Origin: Pseudomonas graminis
Lineage (GTDB): Bacteria > Pseudomonadota > Gammaproteobacteria > Pseudomonadales > Pseudomonadaceae
Reading direction: 5' to 3'
Length of the DNA: 64,000 bases
NCBI RefSeq assembly: GCF_900111735.1
Contig: NZ_FOHW01000010.1
Coordinates: 95,892-159,891 of the forward strand
A program made the position numbers and the translations under genes. Position 1 is the first letter of the stretch, and each line of letters starts with the position of its first letter. The notes under the pieces are model-generated. The model saw only the letters and a list, made by a program, of their open reading frames with translations. It ran no database searches and was not told where the DNA came from. This document shows, one piece after another, positions 26,309 through 35,425 of this stretch.

Positions 26309-27331
26309 ATGTTCATTCCCTTCACTCCCCTGCTCCGTGTCCGACACGTGATCGTCGGCGCACTGCTCGCGTTGTCATTCAGCCAAGCCACACAGGCTGC
26401 CGAGCCGCTTCAGCCACTCCTCGTCGCCAATCAGAAGTCCGCGCTGAAGGTGCTGCTGGAGGTGTCCGGCGAGTTAAAGGACGTGCCCTACGAGATCAGG
26501 TTTTCCGAATTCCCCTCGGCGTCGCCATTAGGCGAAGCTCTGAACGCAGGGGCCGTGGACGTCGGCGCATTGGGCGACGCGCCTTATGTATTTGCGCTTG
26601 GCGCTGGTGCGACGCTGAAAGTCATCAGCATTACTCACGTCAGTGGCCGCTACACGACTGCGCTGATTGTGCGCAACGACTCGTCGATCAAGTCGGTTGC
26701 CGACCTCAAGGGCAAGCGCATCGTCACCGGGCGCGGCTCCATCGGCCATTACCTGGCAATACGTGCGTTGAACGAAGTGGGCCTGAAGACCAGCGACGTG
26801 AATTTCGTTTACCTGTTGCCCAGCGAGTCCCGGCTGATCCTCGACAACGGCGACGCCGATGCTTGGGCCACCTGGGCGCCCTACACCACCGTCGCCACGC
26901 AGAACGGCGCGCGCATCCTGCCCAATGGGCCGGACCTATTGACCAATCATTCCTACCTCGCCGCCACCAGCAAGGCCATCGCTGACAAGCGCGTGCAACT
27001 GGACGACTTCGTGGTGCGCCTCGACCGCGCCTACCGCTGGGCCAACGCCCATCCTGCCGAATACGCCGCTGCCCAGACCAAGGTCACCGGTCTGCCATTG
27101 ACCGTGCACCTGGCGGTCAATCAGGACACGACAATGGAGCGCGTGAGTATTGATGACGGCGTTATCAAGGGCCTGCAAAACACGGCGGACATCTATCAGC
27201 GCGAAGGCATCCTCAACAAGCACGTCGACGTGTCCCACGGTTTCGACCCGGATTTCAATGCCATACGCCTCGCTGCCGAGCAGTCGGCGGCGCAACCTGC
27301 CAATCAGAACGATCCCCAAGCTGCGCGCTGA
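26309..27331 (+). CDS. ABC transporter substrate-binding protein, aliphatic sulfonate type
   Basis: The 340-residue protein has a Sec signal peptide ending ...SFSQATQA-AEP (about residue 31), then the SsuA/TauA-type fold: LLVANQKSALKVLLE, the ALNAGAVDVGALGDAPYVFAL region, LKGKRIVTGRGSIGHYLAIRAL and DAWATWAPY. It would bind a sulfonate or related anion in the periplasm. No permease or ATPase gene follows, so it must borrow a transporter or be a solitary sensor/binder. Confidence 0.88.
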   Translation: MFIPFTPLLRVRHVIVGALLALSFSQATQAAEPLQPLLVANQKSALKVLLEVSGELKDVPYEIRFSEFPSASPLGEALNAGAVDVGALGDAPYVFALGAGATLKVISITHVSGRYTTALIVRNDSSIKSVADLKGKRIVTGRGSIGHYLAIRALNEVGLKTSDVNFVYLLPSESRLILDNGDADAWATWAPYTTVATQNGARILPNGPDLLTNHSYLAATSKAIADKRVQLDDFVVRLDRAYRWANAHPAEYAAAQTKVTGLPLTVHLAVNQDTTMERVSIDDGVIKGLQNTADIYQREGILNKHVDVSHGFDPDFNAIRLAAEQSAAQPANQNDPQAAR

Positions 27332-27415
27332 AGGAGCGAATTAATCTGGAAATTTGCGGAATGCGCAGGAGAAGATCGATTTGAGGCGGGCATGTGCGGT
27401 AAATGCCGCACACAC

Positions 27416-27445
27416 AAAAACGCCGCTCTGTTGAGCGGCGTTTTT
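27416..27445. terminator. Bidirectional rho-independent terminator
   Basis: AAAAA-CGCCGCTC-TGTT-GAGCGGCG-TTTTT forms an 8-bp GC stem with a tract on both sides. It can end the binding-protein transcript from the left and the tRNA operon from the right. Confidence 0.93.
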
Positions 27446-27452
27446 GAGAATT

Positions 27453-27528
<76 letters not shown>

Positions 27529-27531
27529 AAA

Positions 27532-27607
27532 TGGCGTCCCCTAGGGGACTCGAACCCCTGTTACCGCCGTGAAAGGGCGGTGTCCTAGGCCACTAGACGA
27601 AGGGGAC
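27532..27607 (-). tRNA. tRNA-Glu (TTC)
   Basis: The 76-nt gene starts GTCCCCTTCGTCTAGTGG, has anticodon TTC in CTTTCAC, T-loop GTTCGAGTC and encoded CCA. Three bases separate it from the downstream tRNA-Gly. Confidence 0.97.
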
Positions 27608-27710
27608 ACAGCCTGGAAACACCATGGTGTTGTGTTCCAGTTCCAGAAACACATCCGAAGACGCTTTCTGGTTTCACTCAACTTCGCCCGAAAGCAAAGC
27701 TGCTTAAAAA

Positions 27711-27786
<76 letters not shown>

Positions 27787-27788
27787 AA

Positions 27789-27864
27789 TGGCGTCCCCTA
27801 GGGGACTCGAACCCCTGTTACCGCCGTGAAAGGGCGGTGTCCTAGGCCACTAGACGAAGGGGAC
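27789..27864 (-). tRNA. tRNA-Glu (TTC), second copy
   Basis: This is the first gene of the tRNA operon. It has anticodon TTC, encoded CCA, and the same sequence as the copy at 27532. Only two bases separate it from the next tRNA-Gly. Confidence 0.97.
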
Positions 27865-27925
27865 ACGCTACAACATTCACTCCCTGCTACGCTCTGCTGT
27901 GTGCTTTACGCTGCAAGTGGCGCGC

Positions 27926-27954
27926 ATTCTATGGATGGATATAAGGGTCGTCAA
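27926..27954 (-). promoter_or_regulatory. Sigma70 promoter of the tRNA operon
   Basis: On the minus strand TTGACG (27954-27949) and TAGAAT (27931-27926) are separated by exactly 17 bp. A GC-rich GCGCGCC follows the -10 box, the discriminator type expected of stable-RNA promoters under stringent control. Confidence 0.8.
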
Positions 27955-28128
27955 CCCCTCAGTGAAAATATATTCAAATCAATGACTTCCCCCTCTATTT
28001 AGGCAACTCACGGCCGATACACACATGTCAGCCGCCGTACGGAATATCAGGCGGAGCGACAGGACCACCTTCCCGCGATAGTGGATAGCCACTACACTCG
28101 CGCAAATTACTTGATTGAGGCTAGTGCG

Positions 28129-28902
28129 GTGACACCATTCATTATCACCCTGTTCGTCATAGCGGGCATCGTGCTCCTCATAGCCTTCGGCTACCTGAAC
28201 CATGTGGCAGAAGGCAAAAAGGTCGAGCGCGCGCGAAGCCTGGTCGAGCTTAAAGACCGTCTGCGTCGCTGCAGCGAGCTGTCGGAAACCTTTCCTGGTC
28301 AGCTGATGACGCCTGCCCTCAAGCTGCTGCTGGTCCGGCTGGAGCTGAACGTGGTGAAGCGTCTGATGGCGCTCGAAAAATCGAACAACGCCAACCTTCA
28401 GGAACGCCAGACCGAACTCGAAGCGCTGGTGGCTCAAGGTGATGCGATCACGATCAGCAACCCGGCCAGCCCGATCCAGACCGAGGCCAAGGCCAAGGAC
28501 GTGCGCTTTTTATTGGAAGCCATGCACGGCCAGGTGACACGAGCGGCCCACGACGGTTTCCTGCAAACGGCTGAAGCCAAGCACTGGATTCGCGAGATCC
28601 GCAACTTGCTGGTGCTGCTGCACATCGAGTTCTTCAATAACCTGGGCCAGCACGCCATGAGTCAGGAACAGCCTGGCCAGGCCCGTCTGGCCTTCGAGCG
28701 TGGCGTCCAATACCTGAAGAACCAACCTGAGCCCGCGCCGTGGAAAGGCCACCTGCAGGCCATGGAACGGCAACTGGCCAAAGCCAACTCCATGGTACTG
28801 GACACCATCGCACCGACCGAAGACGACAACAACGAGCTGACCGAAGGTTTGAGAGTCGTGGACGCCGAGGCCGAGTGGAAAAAGAAAGCCATCTACGACT
28901 GA
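28129..28902 (+). CDS. Unknown membrane-anchored protein
   Basis: I do not recognise this 257-residue protein. One membrane helix at about residues 4-24 (PFIITLFVIAGIVLLIAFGYL) is followed by a charged helical region of about 230 residues. The N-terminus would be periplasmic or very short. No ATG is available: GTG at 28129 has GAGG eight bases upstream, while GTG at 28081 lacks a site. The C-terminal region contains EQPGQARLAFERGVQYLKNQ, a TPR-like helix pair. It stands alone, divergent from the tRNAs. Confidence 0.75.
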   Translation: MTPFIITLFVIAGIVLLIAFGYLNHVAEGKKVERARSLVELKDRLRRCSELSETFPGQLMTPALKLLLVRLELNVVKRLMALEKSNNANLQERQTELEALVAQGDAITISNPASPIQTEAKAKDVRFLLEAMHGQVTRAAHDGFLQTAEAKHWIREIRNLLVLLHIEFFNNLGQHAMSQEQPGQARLAFERGVQYLKNQPEPAPWKGHLQAMERQLAKANSMVLDTIAPTEDDNNELTEGLRVVDAEAEWKKKAIYD

Positions 28903-28950
28903 TGGCTCACACCTGACGCACTGCACTGCACGGTGCGTCAGGGCTTTACT

Positions 28951-29433
28951 TCAGCAATCGGTTGATTTCAAGAAGATCGCCGCCAGCCGCTCAATCCCCT
29001 CCTGATCCTCCTCGCTAAAGCGCCCGACACTAGGGCTGTCCAGATCCAGAACGCCAATCAGCTTTCCGTCCTTTATCAGGGGCACCACTACCTCGCTGTT
29101 GGAGGCACTGTCGCATGCGATGTGTCCGGGGAACTCATGGACATCGACCACACGCTGGGTTTCGCGGCTCTGTGCCGCCGTGCCGCACACGCCCTTGCCG
29201 AACGGAATGCGCACGCAGGCGATCTGGCCCTGGAACGGACCCAGCACCAGCTCTTCATTGCGATTGAGGTAGAAGCCTGCCCAGTTCAGGTCGTCGAGCT
29301 GGGTATAAAGGAATGCCGAAAACTGCGCAGCGTTGGCGATAAAGTCGCGCTCGTCCGCCAGTAGGGATTCCAGTTGTGCAGCCAGCAGGCGGTAGCCATC
29401 AAGGCCCTCCCCTGCGGAATTCAAATCGATCAT
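28951..29433 (-). CDS. msrC: Free methionine-(R)-sulfoxide reductase (GAF domain)
   Basis: The 160-residue GAF protein has Cys at 73, 83 and 107 (IACVRIPFGKGVCG and HIACDSAS). The 10- and 24-residue spacing is that of the redox cysteines of E. coli fRMsr. It reduces free Met-R-sulfoxide using thioredoxin. ATG at 29433 matches the family; the longer frame does not. It overlaps the DUF815 ATPase gene by 4 bp. Confidence 0.92.
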   Translation of the reverse strand: MIDLNSAGEGLDGYRLLAAQLESLLADERDFIANAAQFSAFLYTQLDDLNWAGFYLNRNEELVLGPFQGQIACVRIPFGKGVCGTAAQSRETQRVVDVHEFPGHIACDSASNSEVVVPLIKDGKLIGVLDLDSPSVGRFSEEDQEGIERLAAIFLKSTDC

Positions 29434-30323
29434 GCGTCTTGCTCCAGCATCTTCAAACCAACCCAGTAACGGGCGAACTGATAGGCGCAACGACCGTTGC
29501 GGTTGCCACGGCCGGTTGCCCAGCGCACGGCGTGAATTTCAAGCGCTTCATCGCGCTGCCATTGCAGCCCGGCTCTGGTCGCCAACTCGCCGATCCAGTG
29601 CTCGACCACATCCAGAAAATGCTCTTGGGTGAAGGGATAGAACGACAGCCAGAGGCCGAAGCGATCCGACAACGCGATCTTGTCCTCGACGGCTTCGCTC
29701 GGGTGGATTTCACCGTCGTCACCGCGCTGCCAGTGAGCGTTGTCGCTCTCCTTCTCGGGCACCAGATGGCGGCGATTGGACGTGGCGTACAGCAGAACGT
29801 TGTCCGGCGCCTGTTCCAGCGAGCCGTCGAGCACGCTCTTGAGCACGCGGTAGTCCCCTTCGCCGGATTCGAACGACAGGTCATCGCAGAACAACACAAA
29901 GCGCTGGGGCAACTTCTGCAGTTGCTCGACCACGCGCGGCAGATCGCCCAGGTGATCCCGTTCGATCTCGATCAGGCGCAGGCCGGCTTTGGCGTGCTCG
30001 GCCAGCAATGCGCGGACCAGCGACGACTTGCCCGTGCCACGGGAACCCCAGAGCAGCGCATGGTTGGCGGGCAGGCCGTCGATGAACTGCCGGGTATTGC
30101 GGCCCAGTTGCTCACGCTGGCTGTCGACACCGATGAGGTCCGACAGGCGCATGTCCAGGGTGACCTCCAGCGGCATCAGGTAACCGCCGCGGCCTTCGTG
30201 CACCCAACGCGCAGCCAGCGTCGTTTCCCAGTCCACGGGCTGCCGCACGGCAGGCAACAGAGGTTCGAGACGCGCCAGTACCGACTCGGCGCGCTCCAGA
30301 AATGCGTTCAATCGAGAATCCAC
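29430..30323 (-). CDS. DUF815 family AAA-type ATPase
   Basis: The 297-residue protein has Walker A LLWGSRGTGKSSLVRALL near residue 95 and a Walker B-like RFVLFCDDLSFE near 145-155. It belongs to the DUF815 P-loop family found across proteobacteria, of unknown biological role. It starts at 30323 and is divergent from the hybrid kinase gene, 86 bp away. Coupling to msrC suggests co-expression, not necessarily shared function. Confidence 0.88.
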   Translation of the reverse strand: MDSRLNAFLERAESVLARLEPLLPAVRQPVDWETTLAARWVHEGRGGYLMPLEVTLDMRLSDLIGVDSQREQLGRNTRQFIDGLPANHALLWGSRGTGKSSLVRALLAEHAKAGLRLIEIERDHLGDLPRVVEQLQKLPQRFVLFCDDLSFESGEGDYRVLKSVLDGSLEQAPDNVLLYATSNRRHLVPEKESDNAHWQRGDDGEIHPSEAVEDKIALSDRFGLWLSFYPFTQEHFLDVVEHWIGELATRAGLQWQRDEALEIHAVRWATGRGNRNGRCAYQFARYWVGLKMLEQDA

Positions 30324-30409
30324 GGTTTCTCCTTGATTTAACGGGTTAACGCCCGGCCGCGATCAGCTATGCTTGCCACGCGACGGACACAAGAAGTGAC
30401 AGTGCCTCT

Positions 30410-32728
30410 ATGGATATAGCGATCACCCACCGGCTGTCATTCAAACAGGCCCGTTTGACTGTGCTGATCGGCTTTGTATTGGGCACGCTGCTCAGTTTTT
30501 TTCAAATTGCGCTCGATTATGCCAGCGAAGACGCGTCCATCGATCGTGAAATTCGCTCCTTGCTGCAAATCAGTCACAACCCCGCTTCGCGCATTGCCTA
30601 CAACCTGGACGCAGAACTCGCGCAAGAACTGACCCTCGGCCTGCTGCACTCCCCCGCCGTGGTCGGCGCGCGGCTGACCGATAACAACCACGTCCAGCTC
30701 GCGGCCGTATCACGCCCGTTGACGAAGAGCACCTACCGAATGGTCAGTGATTTTCTGTTCGGCGGAAGTCGGCAGTTCGAAGACGTGCTGCACCTGGACC
30801 ACATCCCTGACGAGTCCATTGGCACCTTGCAGCTGGATGTCGATACATTTGCCTTCGGCAACCATTTTCTGCAGCGCGCCGGGATCACCCTCGTCAACGG
30901 CTTCGTGCGCAGCCTGGTGCTGGCCGGTCTGCTGCTGGCGCTGTTCTACTTCACGCTCACCAAACCCCTGACAGGCATGATCCGTGCGCTGTCGGAACGT
31001 GATCCGCGCAGCCCCGTTCAACCCCCGGTGCCCTGCCCGCCCGGTCACGAAGATGACGAAATCGGCGTGTTGGTGGCGGTCACCAATCGGCAGTTCAAGA
31101 GCGTTGCCAGTGAGTTTGCACGACGCCGGGAGGCGGAAAACCGGCTCACCGACCACCTCAACGAGCTTGAAGACATCGTTTCCGCACGCACCAATCAGCT
31201 TGAGTCCAGCAACGCCCGGCTCAGCCAGTCCAACGAAGAACTGCAGGTCGCGCGCAGCACGGCGCTGGACATGGCCCATGCGCGCTCGGCGTTTCTGGCC
31301 CACATGAGCCATGAAATCCGGACACCGCTCAACGGCTTGCTGGGCATGCTCGCGTTGTCCCTCGATGGCCCGCTCAGTGCAGAACAGCGCCAGCAGCTGT
31401 CCATCGCCCACGACTCGGGCAAGGTGCTGGTGGAACTGCTGAATGACATTCTCGACCTGTCGAAATTCGACGCCGGCCAGGTGGAGCTTGAGCGCATCCC
31501 GTTCGATCTGGCGGCCTTGATCGAAGACACCGCCAGCCTGCTGTCGCAAAACGCGGCGCCGAATGTCGAGCTGACCTGCCTGATCGATCCGTGCTTTCCG
31601 GCGTCCGTGCTGGGTGACCCGACGCGGGTGCGGCAGATCGTCAGTAACCTGCTCTCGAACGCGCTCAAGTTCACCCGCGCCGGGCGCGTGGATGTGCGCC
31701 TGGGTCAGCATGGCGACCACGTGCGCATCGAAGTGTGCGACACCGGCATCGGCATCGCGCAGGACGCCCAGGCCAAGATCTTTCAGCCGTTCACCCAGGC
31801 CGAAGCCGCGATCACCCGGCAGTACGGAGGGACCGGTCTGGGCCTGACCCTGACCCATAACCTGACCGATGCCATGAACGGACAGTTGAGTATCGAGTCC
31901 GCCTTAGGGGTCGGCAGCCGCTTCCGCGTGGACCTGCCGCTGCCAGCCCACACGCCAGCGTTGAAATGGCCGTTGCTCAAAGGCAAAGTGCTGGTGGGCA
32001 GCGACGGGAACAGCGGGTTGCTGGAAATGCTCAATCGACTGCTCCCGGAATGGGGCGTTACCTGTCAGCTGCTGGCAGAAGGTGCGCCGCCCGATGCCGA
32101 CGCGGACCTTTTGATCACCGATTGCCCGCAGTGCCTGGTGGCCATCCGCGAGGCGTGCACGGTGCCCGTGTTACTGGTGACGGCGTACGGGAACTTCATG
32201 CCCGGCGAGCAGGTTGCGGCCCTGGCGCCGCTGCAGCAACAGGCGCGGCCACTCCCGCGCAATGTGTTGTATCAGAGCCTGGCGCGCATTCTGGACGCCG
32301 ACGGTCAGGCAGGTGTCAGCCAGGAACAGGGCGGCCCTTCACCCACCCATCGGGCGCGTATTCTGCTCGTGGAAGACAACCCGGTTAATCAGCTGGTGGC
32401 GAAAGGCATGCTCAGCAAGCTCGGTTGCGATGTGGTCGTCAGCAGCAATGGCGCCGAGGCGCTGCAGCAGCTTGAGCAGGATCACTTCGATCTGGTGCTG
32501 ATGGACTGCAACATGCCAGTGATGAACGGCTATGACGCTACCCGGCGAATCCGCGAGAACGCTCGCTGGTCGGATCTGCCGATCATCGCGCTCACGGCCA
32601 ACGCGATGCCGGAAGAGCGTGAACACTGCAGGGCTGCGGGCATGAGCGACTACCTGGCCAAGCCGTTTCGGCGCGAGGAGTTGATGGCGTTGCTGGATCA
32701 GTGGATCCCCGTAGGGCAGCCGCATTAA
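30410..32728 (+). CDS. sagS: Hybrid sensor histidine kinase/response regulator, SagS-like
   Basis: The 772-residue protein has a membrane helix (about 17-37), a periplasmic region (38-158), a second helix (about 160-182), a HAMP-like linker, a coiled coil (235-290), HisKA with phosphoacceptor H301 in SHEIRTP, a HATPase with GTGLGL, a degenerate receiver-like stretch (about 525-610), and a C-terminal receiver with phosphoacceptor D699. Synteny with glutathione peroxidase, msrB, alaA, htpX and tpm matches P. aeruginosa PA2824 (SagS), which steers biofilm formation. The MarR gene ospR that follows sagS there is absent. Confidence 0.85.
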   Translation: MDIAITHRLSFKQARLTVLIGFVLGTLLSFFQIALDYASEDASIDREIRSLLQISHNPASRIAYNLDAELAQELTLGLLHSPAVVGARLTDNNHVQLAAVSRPLTKSTYRMVSDFLFGGSRQFEDVLHLDHIPDESIGTLQLDVDTFAFGNHFLQRAGITLVNGFVRSLVLAGLLLALFYFTLTKPLTGMIRALSERDPRSPVQPPVPCPPGHEDDEIGVLVAVTNRQFKSVASEFARRREAENRLTDHLNELEDIVSARTNQLESSNARLSQSNEELQVARSTALDMAHARSAFLAHMSHEIRTPLNGLLGMLALSLDGPLSAEQRQQLSIAHDSGKVLVELLNDILDLSKFDAGQVELERIPFDLAALIEDTASLLSQNAAPNVELTCLIDPCFPASVLGDPTRVRQIVSNLLSNALKFTRAGRVDVRLGQHGDHVRIEVCDTGIGIAQDAQAKIFQPFTQAEAAITRQYGGTGLGLTLTHNLTDAMNGQLSIESALGVGSRFRVDLPLPAHTPALKWPLLKGKVLVGSDGNSGLLEMLNRLLPEWGVTCQLLAEGAPPDADADLLITDCPQCLVAIREACTVPVLLVTAYGNFMPGEQVAALAPLQQQARPLPRNVLYQSLARILDADGQAGVSQEQGGPSPTHRARILLVEDNPVNQLVAKGMLSKLGCDVVVSSNGAEALQQLEQDHFDLVLMDCNMPVMNGYDATRRIRENARWSDLPIIALTANAMPEEREHCRAAGMSDYLAKPFRREELMALLDQWIPVGQPH

Positions 32729-32752
32729 AGGCTGCTTAAAGGGATGCTTCGA

Positions 32753-33253
32753 TCAACCGGCCGCTTGTTCTTTCAACAACGCTTCGATGTCGGCCTTGAT
32801 GTCTTCCGGCTTGGTCAATGGCGCATAACGCTTGACCAGCTTGCCGTCGCGGCCCACCAGGAACTTGGTGAAGTTCCACTTGATGCCTTCGGAACCGAGC
32901 AACCCCGGTGCGCGCTTCTTGAGCTGCACGAACAGCGGATGAGCCTGGCTGCCGTTGACGTCGATCTTCTTGAACAGCGGAAAGCTCACCCCATAGTTCA
33001 GCTCGCAAAAATCGGAAATCGCGCCTTCGTTGCCGGGCTCCTGCTTGCCGAACTGGTTGCACGGAAAGCCCAGCACTACCAGGCCGCGATCCTTATAGCC
33101 CTGCCACAATTCCTCAAGGCCCTTGTATTGCGGCGTGAAACCGCACTTGCTGGCGGTGTTCACCACCAGTACCGCCTTGCCGCCGAAATCAGCCAGGGTC
33201 TTTTGCTCGCCCTTGATCGTTTGCACCGGAATGTTCAGCAGTTCGTCGCTCAT
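32753..33253 (-). CDS. Glutathione peroxidase family thiol peroxidase
   Basis: The 166-residue enzyme has catalytic C37 in NTASKCGFTPQ, the GFPCNQFGKQEPG loop with a second Cys, and the WNFTKFLV motif that supplies the Trp and Asn. Bacterial Cys-type members often use thioredoxin rather than glutathione. It is convergent with the SagS-like gene and on the same strand downstream of msrB, a peroxide-defence pair. Confidence 0.94.
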   Translation of the reverse strand: MSDELLNIPVQTIKGEQKTLADFGGKAVLVVNTASKCGFTPQYKGLEELWQGYKDRGLVVLGFPCNQFGKQEPGNEGAISDFCELNYGVSFPLFKKIDVNGSQAHPLFVQLKKRAPGLLGSEGIKWNFTKFLVGRDGKLVKRYAPLTKPEDIKADIEALLKEQAAG

Positions 33254-33285
33254 GGCGATGCCTCGATTTAGTAAACCGCAACGCT

Positions 33286-33308
33286 AGCGCGCCAATGTCT
33301 GGCGCGCT
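33286..33308. other. Hairpin between glutathione peroxidase and msrB
   Basis: AGCGCGCCA-ATGTC-TGGCGCGCT is a perfect 9-bp stem with a 5-nt loop. No T-tract follows on the minus strand, so it may act in mRNA processing or weak termination after msrB rather than as a standard terminator. Confidence 0.5.
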
Positions 33309-33337
33309 ATTCCATTGTTACCGGTGATAGGCCTGCA

Positions 33338-33736
33338 TCAGGCGTTGCGTGGCACCAGATCCAGGCACACCGAGTTGATGCAGTAGCGCAGGCCGGTGGG
33401 CGGCGGGCCGTCCGGGAACACGTGACCAAGGTGAGCATCGCATTGGCTGCAGACCACTTCGGTGCGGATCATGCCGTGACTGACGTCGCGCACTTCGACC
33501 ACTGCGCTGCCTTCCAGCGGCGCGTAGAAGCTCGGCCAACCGCAACCCGAATCGAACTTGGTGGTCGAATCGAACAAGGGCTCGTTGCAGCAGATGCAGT
33601 GGTAAACGCCGTCGGTCTTGGTTTCGTTGTATTTGCCGCTGAAGGGACGCTCCGTGCCCTTCAGCCGGCAGACGTTGTACTGCTCTGGATCGAGCATCGC
33701 TTTCCATTCTTCAAGGGTTTTATCCAGCTTAGCCAC
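33338..33736 (-). CDS. msrB: Peptide methionine-(R)-S-oxide reductase MsrB
   Basis: The 132-residue enzyme has zinc ligands C47/C50 and C96/C99 and catalytic C119 in RYCINSVCL, all as in the family. No ATG fits; GTG at 33736 ([12 protein letters not shown]) follows a strong GGAGG. It repairs Met-R-sulfoxide in proteins in the cytosol. A terminator-like hairpin lies in its leader (33756-33790). Confidence 0.95.
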   Translation of the reverse strand: MAKLDKTLEEWKAMLDPEQYNVCRLKGTERPFSGKYNETKTDGVYHCICCNEPLFDSTTKFDSGCGWPSFYAPLEGSAVVEVRDVSHGMIRTEVVCSQCDAHLGHVFPDGPPPTGLRYCINSVCLDLVPRNA

Positions 33737-33755
33737 GGGTAGACCTCCGTAAATG

Positions 33756-33790
33756 AAAAAGCCCGATCTGTGTCTTTTCCACGGATCGGG
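33756..33790 (-). promoter_or_regulatory. Terminator-like hairpin in the msrB leader, possible attenuator
   Basis: Read on the minus strand, CCCGATC, a 15-nt loop, GATCGGG and CTTTTT form an intrinsic terminator ending about 20 bp before the msrB GTG. Any msrB promoter further up, towards alaA, would have to read through it. Confidence 0.55.
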
Positions 33791-33928
33791 TGGCACGTAT
33801 GATTGCGCCTTCGTTGGACGCCAGTCTGTCACCCGCGTTTCTCGCGTACAAACCCATTTTGATGGCGTCATGCTCAGCGGTCTGCGCTTCTTCACACAGC
33901 GGGCCGTCTCTTTTCGGGACCAATCACC

Positions 33929-35140
33929 ATGCAGTTCAGCAAATCGAACAAGCTCGCCAACGTCTGCTACGACATTCGCGGGCCGGTGCTCAAGCACGCC
34001 AAACGCCTGGAAGAGGAAGGCCACCGCATCCTCAAGCTGAACATCGGCAACCCGGCGCCGTTTGGTTTCGAAGCGCCGGACGAAATCCTGCAGGACGTCA
34101 TCCGCAACCTGCCGATGGCCCAGGGCTACAGCGATTCGAAAGGCCTGTTCAGCGCGCGCAAGGCGGTGATGCAGTACTACCAGCAGAAGCAGGTCGAAGG
34201 CGTTGGCATCGAAGACATCTATCTGGGCAATGGTGTCTCGGAACTGATCGTGATGTCGATGCAGGCCCTGCTCAACAACGGCGATGAAGTGCTGGTGCCG
34301 GCGCCGGACTACCCGTTGTGGACCGCCGCCGTTGCGTTGTCCGGCGGCAACCCGGTGCATTATCTGTGCGACGAGCAGGCCAACTGGTGGCCTGATCTTG
34401 AAGACATGAAGGCCAAGATCACGCCGAACACCAAGGCGATGGTGATCATCAACCCGAACAACCCGACCGGCGCCGTGTATTCCCGTGAAGTGTTGCTGGG
34501 GATGCTGGAGATTGCCCGTCAGCACAATCTCGTGGTGTTCTCCGACGAGATCTACGACAAGATTCTCTACGACGACGCCGTGCACATCTGCACCGCCTCG
34601 CTGGCACCGGACCTGCTGTGCCTGACCTTCAACGGGCTGTCGAAGTCTTACCGCGTGGCCGGTTTCCGTTCAGGCTGGATCGCGATTTCCGGGCCCAAGC
34701 ACAACGCAGTCAGCTATATCGAAGGCATCGACATCCTGGCGAACATGCGCCTGTGTGCCAACGTGCCGAGCCAGCACGCGATCCAGACTGCGCTGGGCGG
34801 CTATCAGAGCATCAATGACCTGATCCTGCCGCCGGGCCGTCTGCTGGAGCAGCGCAACCGGACCTGGGAATTGCTCAACGATATTCCGGGCGTCAGCTGC
34901 GTGAAGCCGATGGGCGCGTTGTATGCCTTCCCGCGCATCGATCCGAAAGTCTGCCCCATCCACAACGACGAGAAGTTCGCGCTGGACCTGCTGCTGTCGG
35001 AAAAGCTATTGATCGTTCAGGGCACCGCGTTCAACTGGCCGTGGCCGGACCACTTCCGCGTGGTGACGCTGCCGCGTGTGGATGATCTGGAACAAGCCAT
35101 TGGCCGGATCGGCAATTTCCTGAAGACCTACCGCCAGTGA
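33929..35140 (+). CDS. alaA: Alanine-type aminotransferase AlaA
   Basis: The 403-residue class I PLP aminotransferase starts [20 protein letters not shown]. It has [11 protein letters not shown], the YDKILYDD stretch, and the PLP-binding Lys in [14 protein letters not shown]. It is close in sequence pattern to E. coli AlaA, which makes alanine from pyruvate and glutamate. It is divergent from msrB with a 192-bp shared upstream region, the P. aeruginosa PA2827/PA2828 arrangement. Confidence 0.93.
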   Translation: MQFSKSNKLANVCYDIRGPVLKHAKRLEEEGHRILKLNIGNPAPFGFEAPDEILQDVIRNLPMAQGYSDSKGLFSARKAVMQYYQQKQVEGVGIEDIYLGNGVSELIVMSMQALLNNGDEVLVPAPDYPLWTAAVALSGGNPVHYLCDEQANWWPDLEDMKAKITPNTKAMVIINPNNPTGAVYSREVLLGMLEIARQHNLVVFSDEIYDKILYDDAVHICTASLAPDLLCLTFNGLSKSYRVAGFRSGWIAISGPKHNAVSYIEGIDILANMRLCANVPSQHAIQTALGGYQSINDLILPPGRLLEQRNRTWELLNDIPGVSCVKPMGALYAFPRIDPKVCPIHNDEKFALDLLLSEKLLIVQGTAFNWPWPDHFRVVTLPRVDDLEQAIGRIGNFLKTYRQ

Positions 35141-35150
35141 CTACACCTTT

Positions 35151-35239
35151 GTAGGAGCGCGCTTGCCCGCGATGGCGGTGTATCAGTCAACGTACTCAGC
35201 GACTGACACGCCGCTTTCGCGGGCAAGCGCGCTCCTACA
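35151..35239. repeat. REP pair, TGTAGGAGCGCGCTTGCCCGCG family
   Basis: GTAGGAGCGCGCTTGCCCGCG and the inverse CGCGGGCAAGCGCGCTCCTAC frame a 45-bp core with TATCAGTC/GACTGACA. It lies after the alaA stop. Confidence 0.9.
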
Positions 35240-35350
35240 AATTGCCGTCTGCAATGATTATCCGGCTTGGCCGCCTTGTCGTGCGCCCTCGTGATTGCCA
35301 CGTAAGTGCCGTGCCGGCGCCAGACGACACAGTTTGAAATGATCGCCCGG

Positions 35351-35379
35351 TTGAATACACCCCGACATCACCTTATATA
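35351..35379 (+). promoter_or_regulatory. Probable sigma70-type promoter of htpX
   Basis: TTGAAT (35351-35356) and TATATA (35374-35379) are separated by 17 bp, about 47 bp before the start. The CCCC after TTGAATACA also resembles a heat-shock -10, so dual sigma70/sigma32 use is possible. Confidence 0.5.
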
Positions 35380-35425
35380 CCCCCGCAGTACGTTACATAT
35401 TCTTCCCGAGGAGAAACTCTTAACC

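Noticed and set aside
33737..34585. N-terminal extension making msrB a 415-residue protein
   Set aside because: The extension is antisense to alaA; the GTG at 33736 with GGAGG gives a normal MsrB.
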